64,000 nt of DNA from Mesorhizobium sp. (GTDB lineage: Bacteria; Pseudomonadota; Alphaproteobacteria; Rhizobiales; Rhizobiaceae), in the NCBI RefSeq assembly GCF_004962245.1, contig NZ_SUHQ01000012.1:62001-126000 (forward strand), written 5' to 3'. Below, one piece after another: positions 19,490-28,296 of this stretch; within the stretch, counting starts at the first letter, position 1; the number at the start of each line of letters is the position of its first letter. Below the pieces are notes generated by a model. That model had not been told where the DNA came from, did not search any database, and saw only the letters and a program-made list of their open reading frames with translations. The position numbers and the translations under genes were made by a program.

Positions 19490-20569
19490 TCAAGACCCTG
19501 ACGCTTCGCCAGGGAGGACGCCAATGGCGGAGGGATGTATCCGGCAATCGACAACCTGTCCGGGCGCAGCGGCGACGGCTGCTTCCGAACGCAGCGTCGC
19601 AACCATCTCTTCGCCATCCACCGTCTTCAGCAGGATACGTTCAACCGCGCCGACAAAGGAATTCTCGACGACCGTCGCCCGAAAGCCGATCTCATCGCCC
19701 GTCGCCTGTCCGATGCGGATGTCCTCGGGGCGCACCCAGACAGTGAGCGTGTCGCCGGGCCGCTCGCGGTGGCCTCTCAGGGGCGCAAAGCCGAAGCGCG
19801 TGCCGAATGCCTCGACCATCGTCTCGTCATCGTCGGCGCGGTGGCCCGACAGGAAATTGTTCTCGCCGAGAAAGCCGGCGACGAAGCGCGTCGACGGTTT
19901 CTTGTACAGGTCCCGTGGCGGTCCGACTTCAACGATGCGGCCATGGTTGAACACGGCGATGCGATCGGACATCGCGATCGCCTCCTCCTGGTCGTGGGTG
20001 ACATAGACGAAGGTCACCCCGGTCTCGCGATGCAGCCGCTTCAACTCCTTCTGCATCGTTTCCCGCAGCATGCGGTCGAGCGCCGAGAGCGGCTCGTCGA
20101 GCAGCAGGATGCGCGGCCCGAAGGCCAGGGCGCGGGCGATGGCGACACGCTGCTGCTGGCCGCCGGACAGTTCGCGCGGCTTGCGCTCGGCCAGATTGTC
20201 GAGGCCGACCAGCGACAGCATCTCGGTCACCCGTGCCGCGATCTTCGCCTTCTCCCATTTGCGGACCCTGAGCGAGAAGGCGATGTTGTTGGCGACGGTG
20301 AGATGCGGGAACAGCGCATAACCCTGGAAGACGAAGCCGAAATTGCGGTCCTCCGGATCGACATGGGTGATGTTCTTGCCGTCGAGGCGGATCGTCCCCT
20401 TGCTCGGCGTGGTGAAGCCGGCCAGCGACATCAGAAGCGTCGTCTTGCCGGACCCGGAAGGCCCGAGCAAGGTGACGAATTCTCCTGCCTCGACCGAGAG
20501 ATTGATCCCGGCCAAGGCCGTGACCTTGTCATAGGTCTTTGCCAGATCCTCGATGACCAGCAATGCCAT
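19490..20569 (-). CDS. polyamine-type ABC transporter ATP-binding protein (PotA-like)
   Basis: Walker [28 protein letters not shown]-terminal TOBE-like region. Confidence 0.92.
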   Translation of the reverse strand: MALLVIEDLAKTYDKVTALAGINLSVEAGEFVTLLGPSGSGKTTLLMSLAGFTTPSKGTIRLDGKNITHVDPEDRNFGFVFQGYALFPHLTVANNIAFSLRVRKWEKAKIAARVTEMLSLVGLDNLAERKPRELSGGQQQRVAIARALAFGPRILLLDEPLSALDRMLRETMQKELKRLHRETGVTFVYVTHDQEEAIAMSDRIAVFNHGRIVEVGPPRDLYKKPSTRFVAGFLGENNFLSGHRADDDETMVEAFGTRFGFAPLRGHRERPGDTLTVWVRPEDIRIGQATGDEIGFRATVVENSFVGAVERILLKTVDGEEMVATLRSEAAVAAAPGQVVDCRIHPSAIGVLPGEASGS

Positions 20570-20612
20570 GTCAGTTCGGGGCCATGTCAGTTCGGGACCA
20601 TGTCAGACCGGG
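20566..20612 (-). repeat. three tandem 16-bp units carrying TGA-C-ATG stop/start junctions
   Basis: Plus strand CCATGTCAGTTCGGGG/CCATGTCAGTTCGGGA/CCATGTCAGACCGGG. Confidence 0.92.
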
Positions 20613-21610
20613 TCTCTGATCAGCGGCGCCGTCGAGCAATGCAGCCCGCCGCCGCCAAGCTCGACTGTCTCGTAATTGCAGGTCAGCACGGTGATCCCCG
20701 CGGCGTCGAGCCTGTCAGCCAAGCGCTTCGATCGGCTGCCATGCATGATCACGCGACCGGGCGCGACGGCCAGGCAGTTGAGCGACATGGCGCTGTCCTC
20801 GGGGGGCAGTTCGATCATCTTGATGCCGCGCTTCTCCAGATATTCGATGAACGGGTATGGCAGTTCGTTGACATTGACGATCGCCGTCTCGACGTCGACC
20901 ATGATGAAGCTGCCGTCGATGTGAATACGGTATCCCGGCATCGGTACCTTGATCAGCGTCACGCCGAGGCCGGCGAGAATGCTCTCGACCTGCCGCACGC
21001 CTTCCGGGTTGCAGGCGATCGAGACCGTGCAGACGGCGGTCTTGGAATCGATGAAGGCAAAGCCGCCGCCTTCGAAGACGGCCGAGCCGTGGATGGTGCC
21101 GAGGATCGGGCATCCGGCCTTGGCCAGCGCCCGGGTCACCGGCAGTTCCTCGCCACGGCGCACCCGCCGCGCCAGGCGTGTGACGATGGCGCCGCCCGGA
21201 ATGCCGATGACGCTGTCGCGCGTGTAGATCTGCTTCATCGCGCCGGGGGCTGCCTTGTCGACGAGGATGACATCGACGCCTTCCGAACGCAGCAAATTGG
21301 TGAACTCGTCATGGGCGCGCTGCATAGCGGGCAGGTCGGGCATGGTGCGGCCCATCCAGTACCAGCCCTTCTCAGGATCGCCGAAACCGCCAATCTCGGG
21401 CATCGGCTTGTTCTCGACGACGGAAAGCTCGTCTCCGGGTCGATGCATCAGCACGGCGCGCAGCTTGCCGACATCGTTCGAGCAGCCCCAATGACGGCCC
21501 CACACCGGGATCTGTTCCTCAGCCGTGTCGAAGCCCGGTTCCGGAACGGAGCCGAAGATGCTGAAGAACTTATTCTCGCGGTATTCGTTGTCGCTCATCG
21601 CGGTGCTCAT
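20603..21610 (-). CDS. amidinotransferase / dimethylargininase-like (arginine deiminase superfamily) protein
   Basis: MHRPGDELSV, IHIDGSFIMVD and C-terminal GGGGLHCSTAPLIRDPV (catalytic Cys context); start MSTAMSDNEYRENKFF. Confidence 0.87.
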   Translation of the reverse strand: MSTAMSDNEYRENKFFSIFGSVPEPGFDTAEEQIPVWGRHWGCSNDVGKLRAVLMHRPGDELSVVENKPMPEIGGFGDPEKGWYWMGRTMPDLPAMQRAHDEFTNLLRSEGVDVILVDKAAPGAMKQIYTRDSVIGIPGGAIVTRLARRVRRGEELPVTRALAKAGCPILGTIHGSAVFEGGGFAFIDSKTAVCTVSIACNPEGVRQVESILAGLGVTLIKVPMPGYRIHIDGSFIMVDVETAIVNVNELPYPFIEYLEKRGIKMIELPPEDSAMSLNCLAVAPGRVIMHGSRSKRLADRLDAAGITVLTCNYETVELGGGGLHCSTAPLIRDPV

Positions 21611-21651
21611 GGATATTCCTTTCCTTTTCGATTGGTTCCGAGGTGTTTGCG

Positions 21652-22455
21652 TTAGAACTTCTGTTGCCGTTGCCTGCGTTCGACCAGCGCGCGTGCAACC
21701 AGCGCTAGCACGGTGACGACGAGCAGGACGGTGGCGATCGCCGCCAACGCCGGATCGACGGCATCCTGGATGCTTGTCCAGATGCGGCGCGGCAGCGTGA
21801 CGACGGCGCGTCCGGTGATGAAAAGCGTCACGGTGATCTCGTCCCAGGACGCGACGAAGGCGAGCAGCGCGCCGGCGGCAACGCCCGGAACGATGTTCGG
21901 CAGGATCACCTTGCCGAACACCGTCATCGGTCTGGCACCGAGGCTTCTGGCCGCCTGCACCAGCCTCTGGTCGAGATTGGACAGTGATGCGCCGATCGCC
22001 AGCACGGTCAGCGGCAAGGCCAGCACGACATGCACCAGGACGACGCCGGTATAGCTGTCGAGCAGCGACAGGCGTGCCCACAGCTTGACCATGCCGACGG
22101 CGTAGATGATCGGCGGCACGATCATCGGCGACAACAGGAGTATGCGCATGAAGGACGGCCACCAGCCGCCCGCCGCCCAGGCGCCGACGGCGAAGGTGAC
22201 GCCAAGCGCCGTCGCGATCACTGCGCAGGCCAGCGCGATGCCGGCGCTGGTCAGCATGCTTGGCAGCCAGCCCTTGCCCCAGTCGGCAAGTGCTGCGAAA
22301 TGCTCCGTCGACATGCCGTCCTGCGGCAGCGACAGGTAATCGCGGTCGGTGAGCGCGACCGGGATCACCACCAGGATCGGAACGAACAGGAAGCCGAGCA
22401 GGCACCAGGCCAAAAGGCGCGGCAGGCCGACCTCGATGATGCGCCGCGGCCTCAT
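21652..22455 (-). CDS. ABC transporter permease (PotC-like)
   Basis: Binding-protein-dependent permease motif AARSLGARPMTVFGKVILPNIVPG. Confidence 0.92.
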   Translation of the reverse strand: MRPRRIIEVGLPRLLAWCLLGFLFVPILVVIPVALTDRDYLSLPQDGMSTEHFAALADWGKGWLPSMLTSAGIALACAVIATALGVTFAVGAWAAGGWWPSFMRILLLSPMIVPPIIYAVGMVKLWARLSLLDSYTGVVLVHVVLALPLTVLAIGASLSNLDQRLVQAARSLGARPMTVFGKVILPNIVPGVAAGALLAFVASWDEITVTLFITGRAVVTLPRRIWTSIQDAVDPALAAIATVLLVVTVLALVARALVERRQRQQKF

Positions 22456-23294
22456 TGTTGCGGCCTCGCGACGAAAGCGGCGCGCAGCGCCGGGCTGCGC
22501 ATGGCGGCAAAGACGATGATGCCGACCACCAGCAGCAGCATGGTCGACAGCGATGTCGCCAGGTCCCAGCGCGAGGTGCTCGAAATCTGCACCGAGATGT
22601 ATTCGGCGATCATCAGGGTCTTGCCGGCGCCGAGCAAAGCCGGCGTGACCAGGAAGCCGAGCGAGAAGACGAAGACGAACAAGGTCGCCAGCGCGATGCC
22701 AGGCAGGCTGAGCGGCAGCCAGATGCGCCAGAAGATCGTGGCCGGGCGTGCACCCAGCGAGCGCGCCGCCTGCATGATGCGCCGGTCGATGTCGGACAAA
22801 TTGGCGTAGAGCAGCAGGATGGCGAACGGCATCATGTAATGGACCATGCCGATGGTGACGCCGAAGAGATTGTAGACCAGGTCCAGCGGGGTCGAGATGA
22901 TGCCCAAATCCATCAAGGTGCTGTTGAGGACGCCGCGCCGGCGCAGGATGGTGATCCAGGAAAACGCCCTGACCAGCACCGATATCCAGAACGGCATCAG
23001 CACCAGGAACAGCGAGATGCGGCGCCAGCCGGCCGACATATGGATGATGGCGAATGCCACGATGTAACTCGCCAGCACGGTGAGCACCGTCGTCATCACA
23101 GACACTTTGAGCGTCGTCATGACGACACGCCCGACCGCCGCGTTGGCGAACAGGCTCTGGTAGTTGGCCAGACCAAGCTTCGGCTCGGTCAGGCTCAATG
23201 CCAGGACCTGCAGGATCGGTGCCGCATACAGCCCGATCGCCACCAGGCTGGCGGGGACAGTCAGCAGCAGGGCTGTTGTCTTGAAATTTCGCAT
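22452..23294 (-). CDS. ABC transporter permease (PotB-like)
   Basis: AARSLGARPATIFWRIWLPLSLPG motif; start MRNFKTTALLL. Confidence 0.9.
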   Translation of the reverse strand: MRNFKTTALLLTVPASLVAIGLYAAPILQVLALSLTEPKLGLANYQSLFANAAVGRVVMTTLKVSVMTTVLTVLASYIVAFAIIHMSAGWRRISLFLVLMPFWISVLVRAFSWITILRRRGVLNSTLMDLGIISTPLDLVYNLFGVTIGMVHYMMPFAILLLYANLSDIDRRIMQAARSLGARPATIFWRIWLPLSLPGIALATLFVFVFSLGFLVTPALLGAGKTLMIAEYISVQISSTSRWDLATSLSTMLLLVVGIIVFAAMRSPALRAAFVARPQQ

Positions 23295-23350
23295 CGGATA
23301 TGGGCTGCCGCCGCTTTGCCGAAGGCAGCCCTTCCCTGTTGGTTTGTCTG

Positions 23351-24463
23351 TCAGCTCGAGATGAAATCCAGATACTTGTTCTGGAGCTCTGTTTCGTGTT
23401 CCGCGTAGTAGGCGGGATTGAGCATGATCTGCGAGGTCGCGTTCTCCTTCGTCGTCGGGTTCACGGCGGCGTCTTCCGGCGTCATCAAGGCCAGGGTCTT
23501 GGGGTTGGAAGGCCCATTGCCCATGATCTGCAGCAGCACGAGCTGGCCGGCCGGATCGAGCGTCGAGTTGATGAATTCGAACACTTTCTTGCCGGCGGGA
23601 TTGCCCTTGGGAACCGACCAGGCGCTGGCCGAAAGGATGTTCTGCTCCCAGATCCACTTGAACTTGTCGGGCGTCTCTTTGTTGAGGAGGTTGGCGCGGG
23701 TGTGCCAGATGTTGCCCATGACGACTTCGCCTTCGCGGAACAATTGCTGGGTCTGCGCGCCGCCTTCCCAGAAGATGATGTCGGCCAGCATTGGCTTGAG
23801 CTTCTTGAACGCCCGGTCGACATCGAGCGGGTAGAGATCGGCGGGCGCAACGCCGTCCGCCATGAGGACGAATTCGAGCTGGCCCTGGATCCATTTGCAC
23901 ATGGTGCGCTTGCCCGGGAATTTCGCAGTGTCGAAGAAGTCGGCCCAGCCTGTCGGCGCGACCCCTTTGGTGGCGTCGGCGTCGTAGGCGAGCACGTTCG
24001 AATAGACATAGTTCGAGACGCCGAATTCGCCGGCGAAATTCTCCGGCACCTGCGATTTGTCGACGATCGAGTAGTCGATCTTCTCGACCAGATTGCCCTT
24101 GCCCAGCGTCAGCGAGTCGATCATGCCACCGTCGGTGGCGTCCCAGATGACCTTGCCGGATTCGACCATGGCGCGGATGGTGCCGACCGCCGGGCCGGCC
24201 CCGTCGATCACCACCTTCATGCCGCTCTTCTTGGTGAAGGGGTCGCCATAGGCCTTGGCGAAGGCGTCTGTTGCAGCACCGCCCCAATTGCAGACGACGA
24301 TTTCGGACGCATCGGCCGAAGCAATGCCCGGCTTGAAGGCGGCCGCCAGTCCGAGGCCGCCCAAGGCAACGAGGAAAGAGCGGCGATCGATTTCACCGCG
24401 ACTGAACTTCTCCAACGCGATCTGCGCCGCGTCCTGTGCGAAATGCGAGATTGTCATTTTCAT
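23351..24463 (-). CDS. polyamine-type ABC transporter substrate-binding protein
   Basis: Tat-like signal DRRSFLVALGGLGLAAAF; extracellular solute-binding fold pattern; operon context. Confidence 0.9.
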   Translation of the reverse strand: MKMTISHFAQDAAQIALEKFSRGEIDRRSFLVALGGLGLAAAFKPGIASADASEIVVCNWGGAATDAFAKAYGDPFTKKSGMKVVIDGAGPAVGTIRAMVESGKVIWDATDGGMIDSLTLGKGNLVEKIDYSIVDKSQVPENFAGEFGVSNYVYSNVLAYDADATKGVAPTGWADFFDTAKFPGKRTMCKWIQGQLEFVLMADGVAPADLYPLDVDRAFKKLKPMLADIIFWEGGAQTQQLFREGEVVMGNIWHTRANLLNKETPDKFKWIWEQNILSASAWSVPKGNPAGKKVFEFINSTLDPAGQLVLLQIMGNGPSNPKTLALMTPEDAAVNPTTKENATSQIMLNPAYYAEHETELQNKYLDFISS

Positions 24464-24544
24464 GCTCCCATTGTTGATGTCGATGGCAGGCTTTTGCGGA
24501 GTTGATCCGTCTTTAACTTATTGTTTTAACTGCGGTTTCTTTCC

Positions 24545-24557
24545 GGAACCGGTTTCC
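24545..24557. promoter_or_regulatory. candidate LacI-family operator upstream of transporter genes
   Basis: GGAACCGGTTTCC, palindromic AACCGGTT core with central CG. Confidence 0.5.
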
Positions 24558-24582
24558 CCCTTTTTGGGTCATGGTCTAGAAT

Positions 24583-25686
24583 TCAGCTCTTATCGGCGTG
24601 GTTGTCGGATGAGGCGTTTCCAGCCGGTTCCCATTGTCTTATGCGCGGCGCGGCCACCGAGTGACGCACGACAAGCTTGACCGTGACCGGCTCTGCGTCC
24701 GGAATCTCGGCGCCGTTGATGTGGTCGATCAGCAAGCCGACCGCCCGGCGCCCGAATTCCTCTGCGGATTGGTGGATGGCCGTCAGCGGCGGATCGAGAA
24801 GATCGACATTGCGGATGTCGTCAAAACCGACCAGCGACAGATCGGCCGGCACTTTGATGCCGAGCTTGCGGCATCCTTGCAAAATCCCCAGCGCCAGCAT
24901 GTCGGCGGAGGCGAAGATGGCGGTCGGCGGATTGTCGAGGGCGGCAAACTGCAGAATGGCACGCAGGCCTGAATGTTCGTCATAATCGCCGAAGAAGACG
25001 TGGTCGGGGTTCACCCTCAGACCGCTATGTCCAAGACTGTCCTTGAAAGCCCCGAACCGTTCCTTGCTGCTGAGCAGCGCCGGCGGGCCGCCGACAAAGG
25101 CGATCGCCTCGTGCCCGTGCGCCAGAAGATGGTCGGTGGCAAGCTGGGCGCCGAGACGATTGTCGGCAAACAGGCGCGGCGCGATGGCGCCCGGAACGTC
25201 CTCGTCGACCAGGACGACATTGCTGCAGGCATTGATCTTTTCGACCAGCGCACCATCGTCCGGATGGTTGGTCATCAGCAGAATGCCGTCCACTTGCGCG
25301 TCGTCGATGCGCGACAGGAAGGCCAGTTCCTTGGCCGCGATGTTGCGGCTGTTGAACATCACCAGGCTGTAGCCGAGACGGCTTGCTTCCTCTTCCGCCG
25401 CGCTCGCGATGGCGGCGAAAAACGGATAGGAGATGTCGGAGACGATCAGGCCGATGGTTTCGCTGCTGCCTTTGCTCAGGCGCCGCGCAATGGCGTTGGG
25501 GCGGTACTCCAGCTTCGCCACGGCCGCCCTGATGCGCTCGCTGGTTTCGGCGGGCAGCTTGATGCGGCCGTTCAGGTGACGTGACACGGTGGTGACCGAC
25601 ACGCCGGCCGCGTGCGCCACATTCCTGATCGTCGATGCCGTAGGCTTCTTCATAAGGCGGCTTGGCCAGCGTTCCCTGCTGGTCAT
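24583..25686 (-). CDS. LacI family transcriptional regulator
   Basis: TIRNVAHAAGVSVTTVSRHLNGRIKLPAETSERIRAAV HTH. Confidence 0.95.
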   Translation of the reverse strand: MTSRERWPSRLMKKPTASTIRNVAHAAGVSVTTVSRHLNGRIKLPAETSERIRAAVAKLEYRPNAIARRLSKGSSETIGLIVSDISYPFFAAIASAAEEEASRLGYSLVMFNSRNIAAKELAFLSRIDDAQVDGILLMTNHPDDGALVEKINACSNVVLVDEDVPGAIAPRLFADNRLGAQLATDHLLAHGHEAIAFVGGPPALLSSKERFGAFKDSLGHSGLRVNPDHVFFGDYDEHSGLRAILQFAALDNPPTAIFASADMLALGILQGCRKLGIKVPADLSLVGFDDIRNVDLLDPPLTAIHQSAEEFGRRAVGLLIDHINGAEIPDAEPVTVKLVVRHSVAAPRIRQWEPAGNASSDNHADKS

Positions 25687-25711
25687 GATATCAGCACACG
25701 AAATGCGGCTT

Positions 25712-25741
25712 GTAAACCGCTTTACTAAACCGGTTTCGTAA
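25712..25741. promoter_or_regulatory. candidate LacI-family operators upstream of lacI-type gene
   Basis: GTAAACCGCTTTAC followed by TAAACCGGTTTCGTAA. Confidence 0.5.
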
Positions 25742-25933
25742 GATTAGTCTCGATCTCTTGAGACGGCGGCGTGGCCACAGCCAAGCACGGCTGGCAGTGA
25801 TGCCGTTGCGATCAACAGCCCGCGGCGCGCAGCCGCGGCACTTCGGATCGCATCGCGACCAGAACCAACCACCATCTCGGCACGCCTCACTTTTTCGAAT
25901 TTCGGCGCAATCAGGCGCGTCACGACATTTTGT

Positions 25934-25948
25934 TGACTCAAAAAGTCA
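25934..25948. promoter_or_regulatory. IRO-type box (TGA-N9-TCA), copy 1
   Basis: TGACTCAAAAAGTCA. Confidence 0.6.
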
Positions 25949-25958
25949 TCTTCATTGT

Positions 25959-25973
25959 TGACTAGTAAAGTCA
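25959..25973. promoter_or_regulatory. IRO-type box (TGA-N9-TCA), copy 2
   Basis: TGACTAGTAAAGTCA, 25 bp downstream of copy 1. Confidence 0.6.
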
Positions 25974-26033
25974 TGTTTCATAGTCAACCGGGCATCGGCG
26001 CCGAAACCGGATTGCCGAAAAGCGGATTTCGCT

Positions 26034-26858
26034 ATGCGCGCGCAAAGCTGGAGAGAGGCCAAGACCGTGGCAGGAATTCATGCCCAGACTGCCTTCCATG
26101 TCGAAGCGGTGCGTTTCGCTGTCGGCGAGCGGACGCTGCTCGGTCCTGTTTCGCTCGAACTGCAACGCTCGCGCGTCTACGGGCTGATCGGGCACAACGG
26201 TTCGGGCAAGTCGACGCTGATCAAGCTGCTTGCACGCCAGCAGCCGGCAAGCTCGGGCGGCATCACCTTCGCGCAGCGTCCGCTGGTGGAGTGGGGTGCG
26301 CGGGAGCTCGCCCGTGCGCTTGCCTATCTGCCGCAGACGACGCCGGCGGCGACCGGCTTGACCGTGCGCGAACTGGCGACGCTCGGCCGCTATCCCTGGC
26401 ATGGCGCGCTCGGCCGTTTCGGGCATGAGGACAGGCGCCATGTCGACGAGGCGCTTGCCCTGACCGACATGGCGGATTTTACCGACCGGCTGGTGGACGA
26501 ATTGTCCGGCGGCGAGCGGCAGCGCGCGTGGCTGGCCATGCTGGTAGCGCAGAATGCCGGCGTCATGCTGCTCGACGAGCCGATCTCGGCGCTTGACATC
26601 GCCCATCAGGTCGAGGTGCTGGGGCTGGTCAGGGACCTCAGCCGCAAACGCGACCTGTGTGTCGTCGTCGTGCTGCATGATCCCAACATGGCGGCCCGCT
26701 ACTGCGACGAATTGATCGCCCTGAAGGACGGCAGGCTGCTGACGCGCGGCACGCCCGACCAGATCATGCAGGGCGACGTGCTCAAAGGTATTTTCGGCGT
26801 GGAGATGGGCGTGTTCGCGCACCCCGTCACCGGCCAGCCCATCGGCTATGTGCAATGA
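26034..26858 (+). CDS. iron-siderophore-type ABC transporter ATP-binding protein (FhuC/FecE-like)
   Basis: GHNGSGKSTLIKLLARQ, LSGGERQRAWLAMLVAQ, LLDEPISALDIAHQ. Confidence 0.9.
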   Translation: MRAQSWREAKTVAGIHAQTAFHVEAVRFAVGERTLLGPVSLELQRSRVYGLIGHNGSGKSTLIKLLARQQPASSGGITFAQRPLVEWGARELARALAYLPQTTPAATGLTVRELATLGRYPWHGALGRFGHEDRRHVDEALALTDMADFTDRLVDELSGGERQRAWLAMLVAQNAGVMLLDEPISALDIAHQVEVLGLVRDLSRKRDLCVVVVLHDPNMAARYCDELIALKDGRLLTRGTPDQIMQGDVLKGIFGVEMGVFAHPVTGQPIGYVQ

Positions 26859-27822
26859 GGCCGCTGTGAGAATAAGGAAGAAACCCTTGTCCAGACATGG
26901 TTTGTTCGCCGCGTTGATCGCATCCATCATCCTGTCGGCTGGTGGCGCTGCCGCTCAGGAGCAACCGGGTGCGGCCCCGGCGATCGAGGCGCCCGCTACC
27001 GCGCCTGGAGAGGCTGCGCCGGAAGCGGTCGCTCCACCGGCGACGCAGCTCGGCGTGACCACGCCCAACGAGACCACGCCTATCGAGACGGGTCCTTCGA
27101 CGGCGGCGTCTCAGACCCTGCCGCACGACCTGTCGCCATGGGGCATGTTCATGGCGGCCGACATCGTCGTGAAAGCGGTGATGATCGGCCTGGCCTTTGC
27201 GTCCTTCGTCACCTGGACGATATGGCTGGCCAAGTCGCTGGAGATCCTTGGCGGCAAGCTGCGCGCCCGCCGCGCGGCACAAGCGATCGACAATGCCGCG
27301 ACGCTGAACCAGGCCGGGCGCGCGCTTGGCCACAATAGCGGCCCCGGCGCCTTGCTGGTGCGGGCGGCGGAGGAAGAGACCGCGCTTTCGGCAGGCTCGC
27401 TCGATCATGTATCCGGCGACGGGCTGAAGGAACGGGTCACCTCGCGCCTGTCGCGCATCGAGGCAGCGGCGGCGCGGCGCATGTCGCGTGGCACCGGCGT
27501 GCTGGCAACGATCGGCTCGACCGCGCCCTTTGTCGGCCTATTCGGCACGGTCTGGGGCATCATGAACGCCTTCATCGGCATCTCGCAGGCGCAGACCACC
27601 AATCTCGCCGTCGTTGCCCCGGGCATCGCGGAAGCCTTGCTGGCCACCGCGATGGGCCTTGTCGCGGCGATCCCGGCGGTAGTCACCTATAACGTCTTCG
27701 CACGATCGATAGCCGGCTACAGGCAGATCCTCGCCGACGCTTCGGCAGGGGTCGAACGGCTGGTCAGCCGGGATCTGGATTTCCGCACGGTCGCGCCGGC
27801 AAAGCCGATGGCCGCGGAATGA
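26848..27822 (+). CDS. exbB: TonB-system energizer ExbB
   Basis: GTGVLATIGSTAPFVGLFGTVWGIMNAFIGI; start uncertain (ATG 26848 or GTG 26866). Confidence 0.92.
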   Translation: MCNEAAVRIRKKPLSRHGLFAALIASIILSAGGAAAQEQPGAAPAIEAPATAPGEAAPEAVAPPATQLGVTTPNETTPIETGPSTAASQTLPHDLSPWGMFMAADIVVKAVMIGLAFASFVTWTIWLAKSLEILGGKLRARRAAQAIDNAATLNQAGRALGHNSGPGALLVRAAEEETALSAGSLDHVSGDGLKERVTSRLSRIEAAAARRMSRGTGVLATIGSTAPFVGLFGTVWGIMNAFIGISQAQTTNLAVVAPGIAEALLATAMGLVAAIPAVVTYNVFARSIAGYRQILADASAGVERLVSRDLDFRTVAPAKPMAAE

Positions 27823-27837
27823 ACACGGAGCGACGCC

Positions 27838-28296
27838 ATGGCGGCTAGAATTCGAGAGAACATCGACGGCGATCTCGAGGAAAACCACGAGATCAACGTC
27901 ACGCCGTTCATCGACGTCATCCTGGTGCTGCTGATCATCTTCATGGTCGCGGCGCCATTGGCGACAGTGGACGTCAATGTCGACCTGCCGGGCTCGACCG
28001 CGACGCCGGCTCCGCGGCCGGAGACGCCGCTGTTCCTAACGCTGAAAAACGACCTCAGCCTGGCGATCGGCAACGACACCGTGCCGCGCGAAACTTTCGC
28101 CGTCGCGCTCGTAGGCAGGACAAAAGGCGACAGGCAGACGCGCATCTTCCTGCGCGCCGACAAGGCGGTGGGCTATGGCGAGCTGATGGAGGTGATGAAC
28201 CTCTTGCGAGGCGCCGGCTATCTGAAGATCGCGCTGGTCGGTCTCGAGACCGCGGCCGGCGATGCCGCGGTACCGCAAAATGGAACGGGCCAATAA
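27838..28296 (+). CDS. exbD: TonB-system transport protein ExbD
   Basis: HEINVTPFIDVILVLLIIFMVAAPLATVDVNVDLP. Confidence 0.95.
   Translation: MAARIRENIDGDLEENHEINVTPFIDVILVLLIIFMVAAPLATVDVNVDLPGSTATPAPRPETPLFLTLKNDLSLAIGNDTVPRETFAVALVGRTKGDRQTRIFLRADKAVGYGELMEVMNLLRGAGYLKIALVGLETAAGDAAVPQNGTGQ

Noticed and set aside
19535-21655. 706-aa plus-strand ORF antisense to ATPase and amidinotransferase genes
   Set aside because: Low-complexity Arg/Asp/His-rich translation typical of GC-rich shadow ORFs; the minus-strand proteins are clearly recognisable families
20603-22510. 635-aa version of the amidinotransferase ORF
   Set aside because: N-terminal half overlaps the permease in another frame and is Arg-rich nonsense; true start is MSTAMSDNEYRENKFF at 21610
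22452-24287. 611-aa version of the PotB-like permease
   Set aside because: N-terminal extension lies in the SBP gene in a wrong frame; true start at 23294
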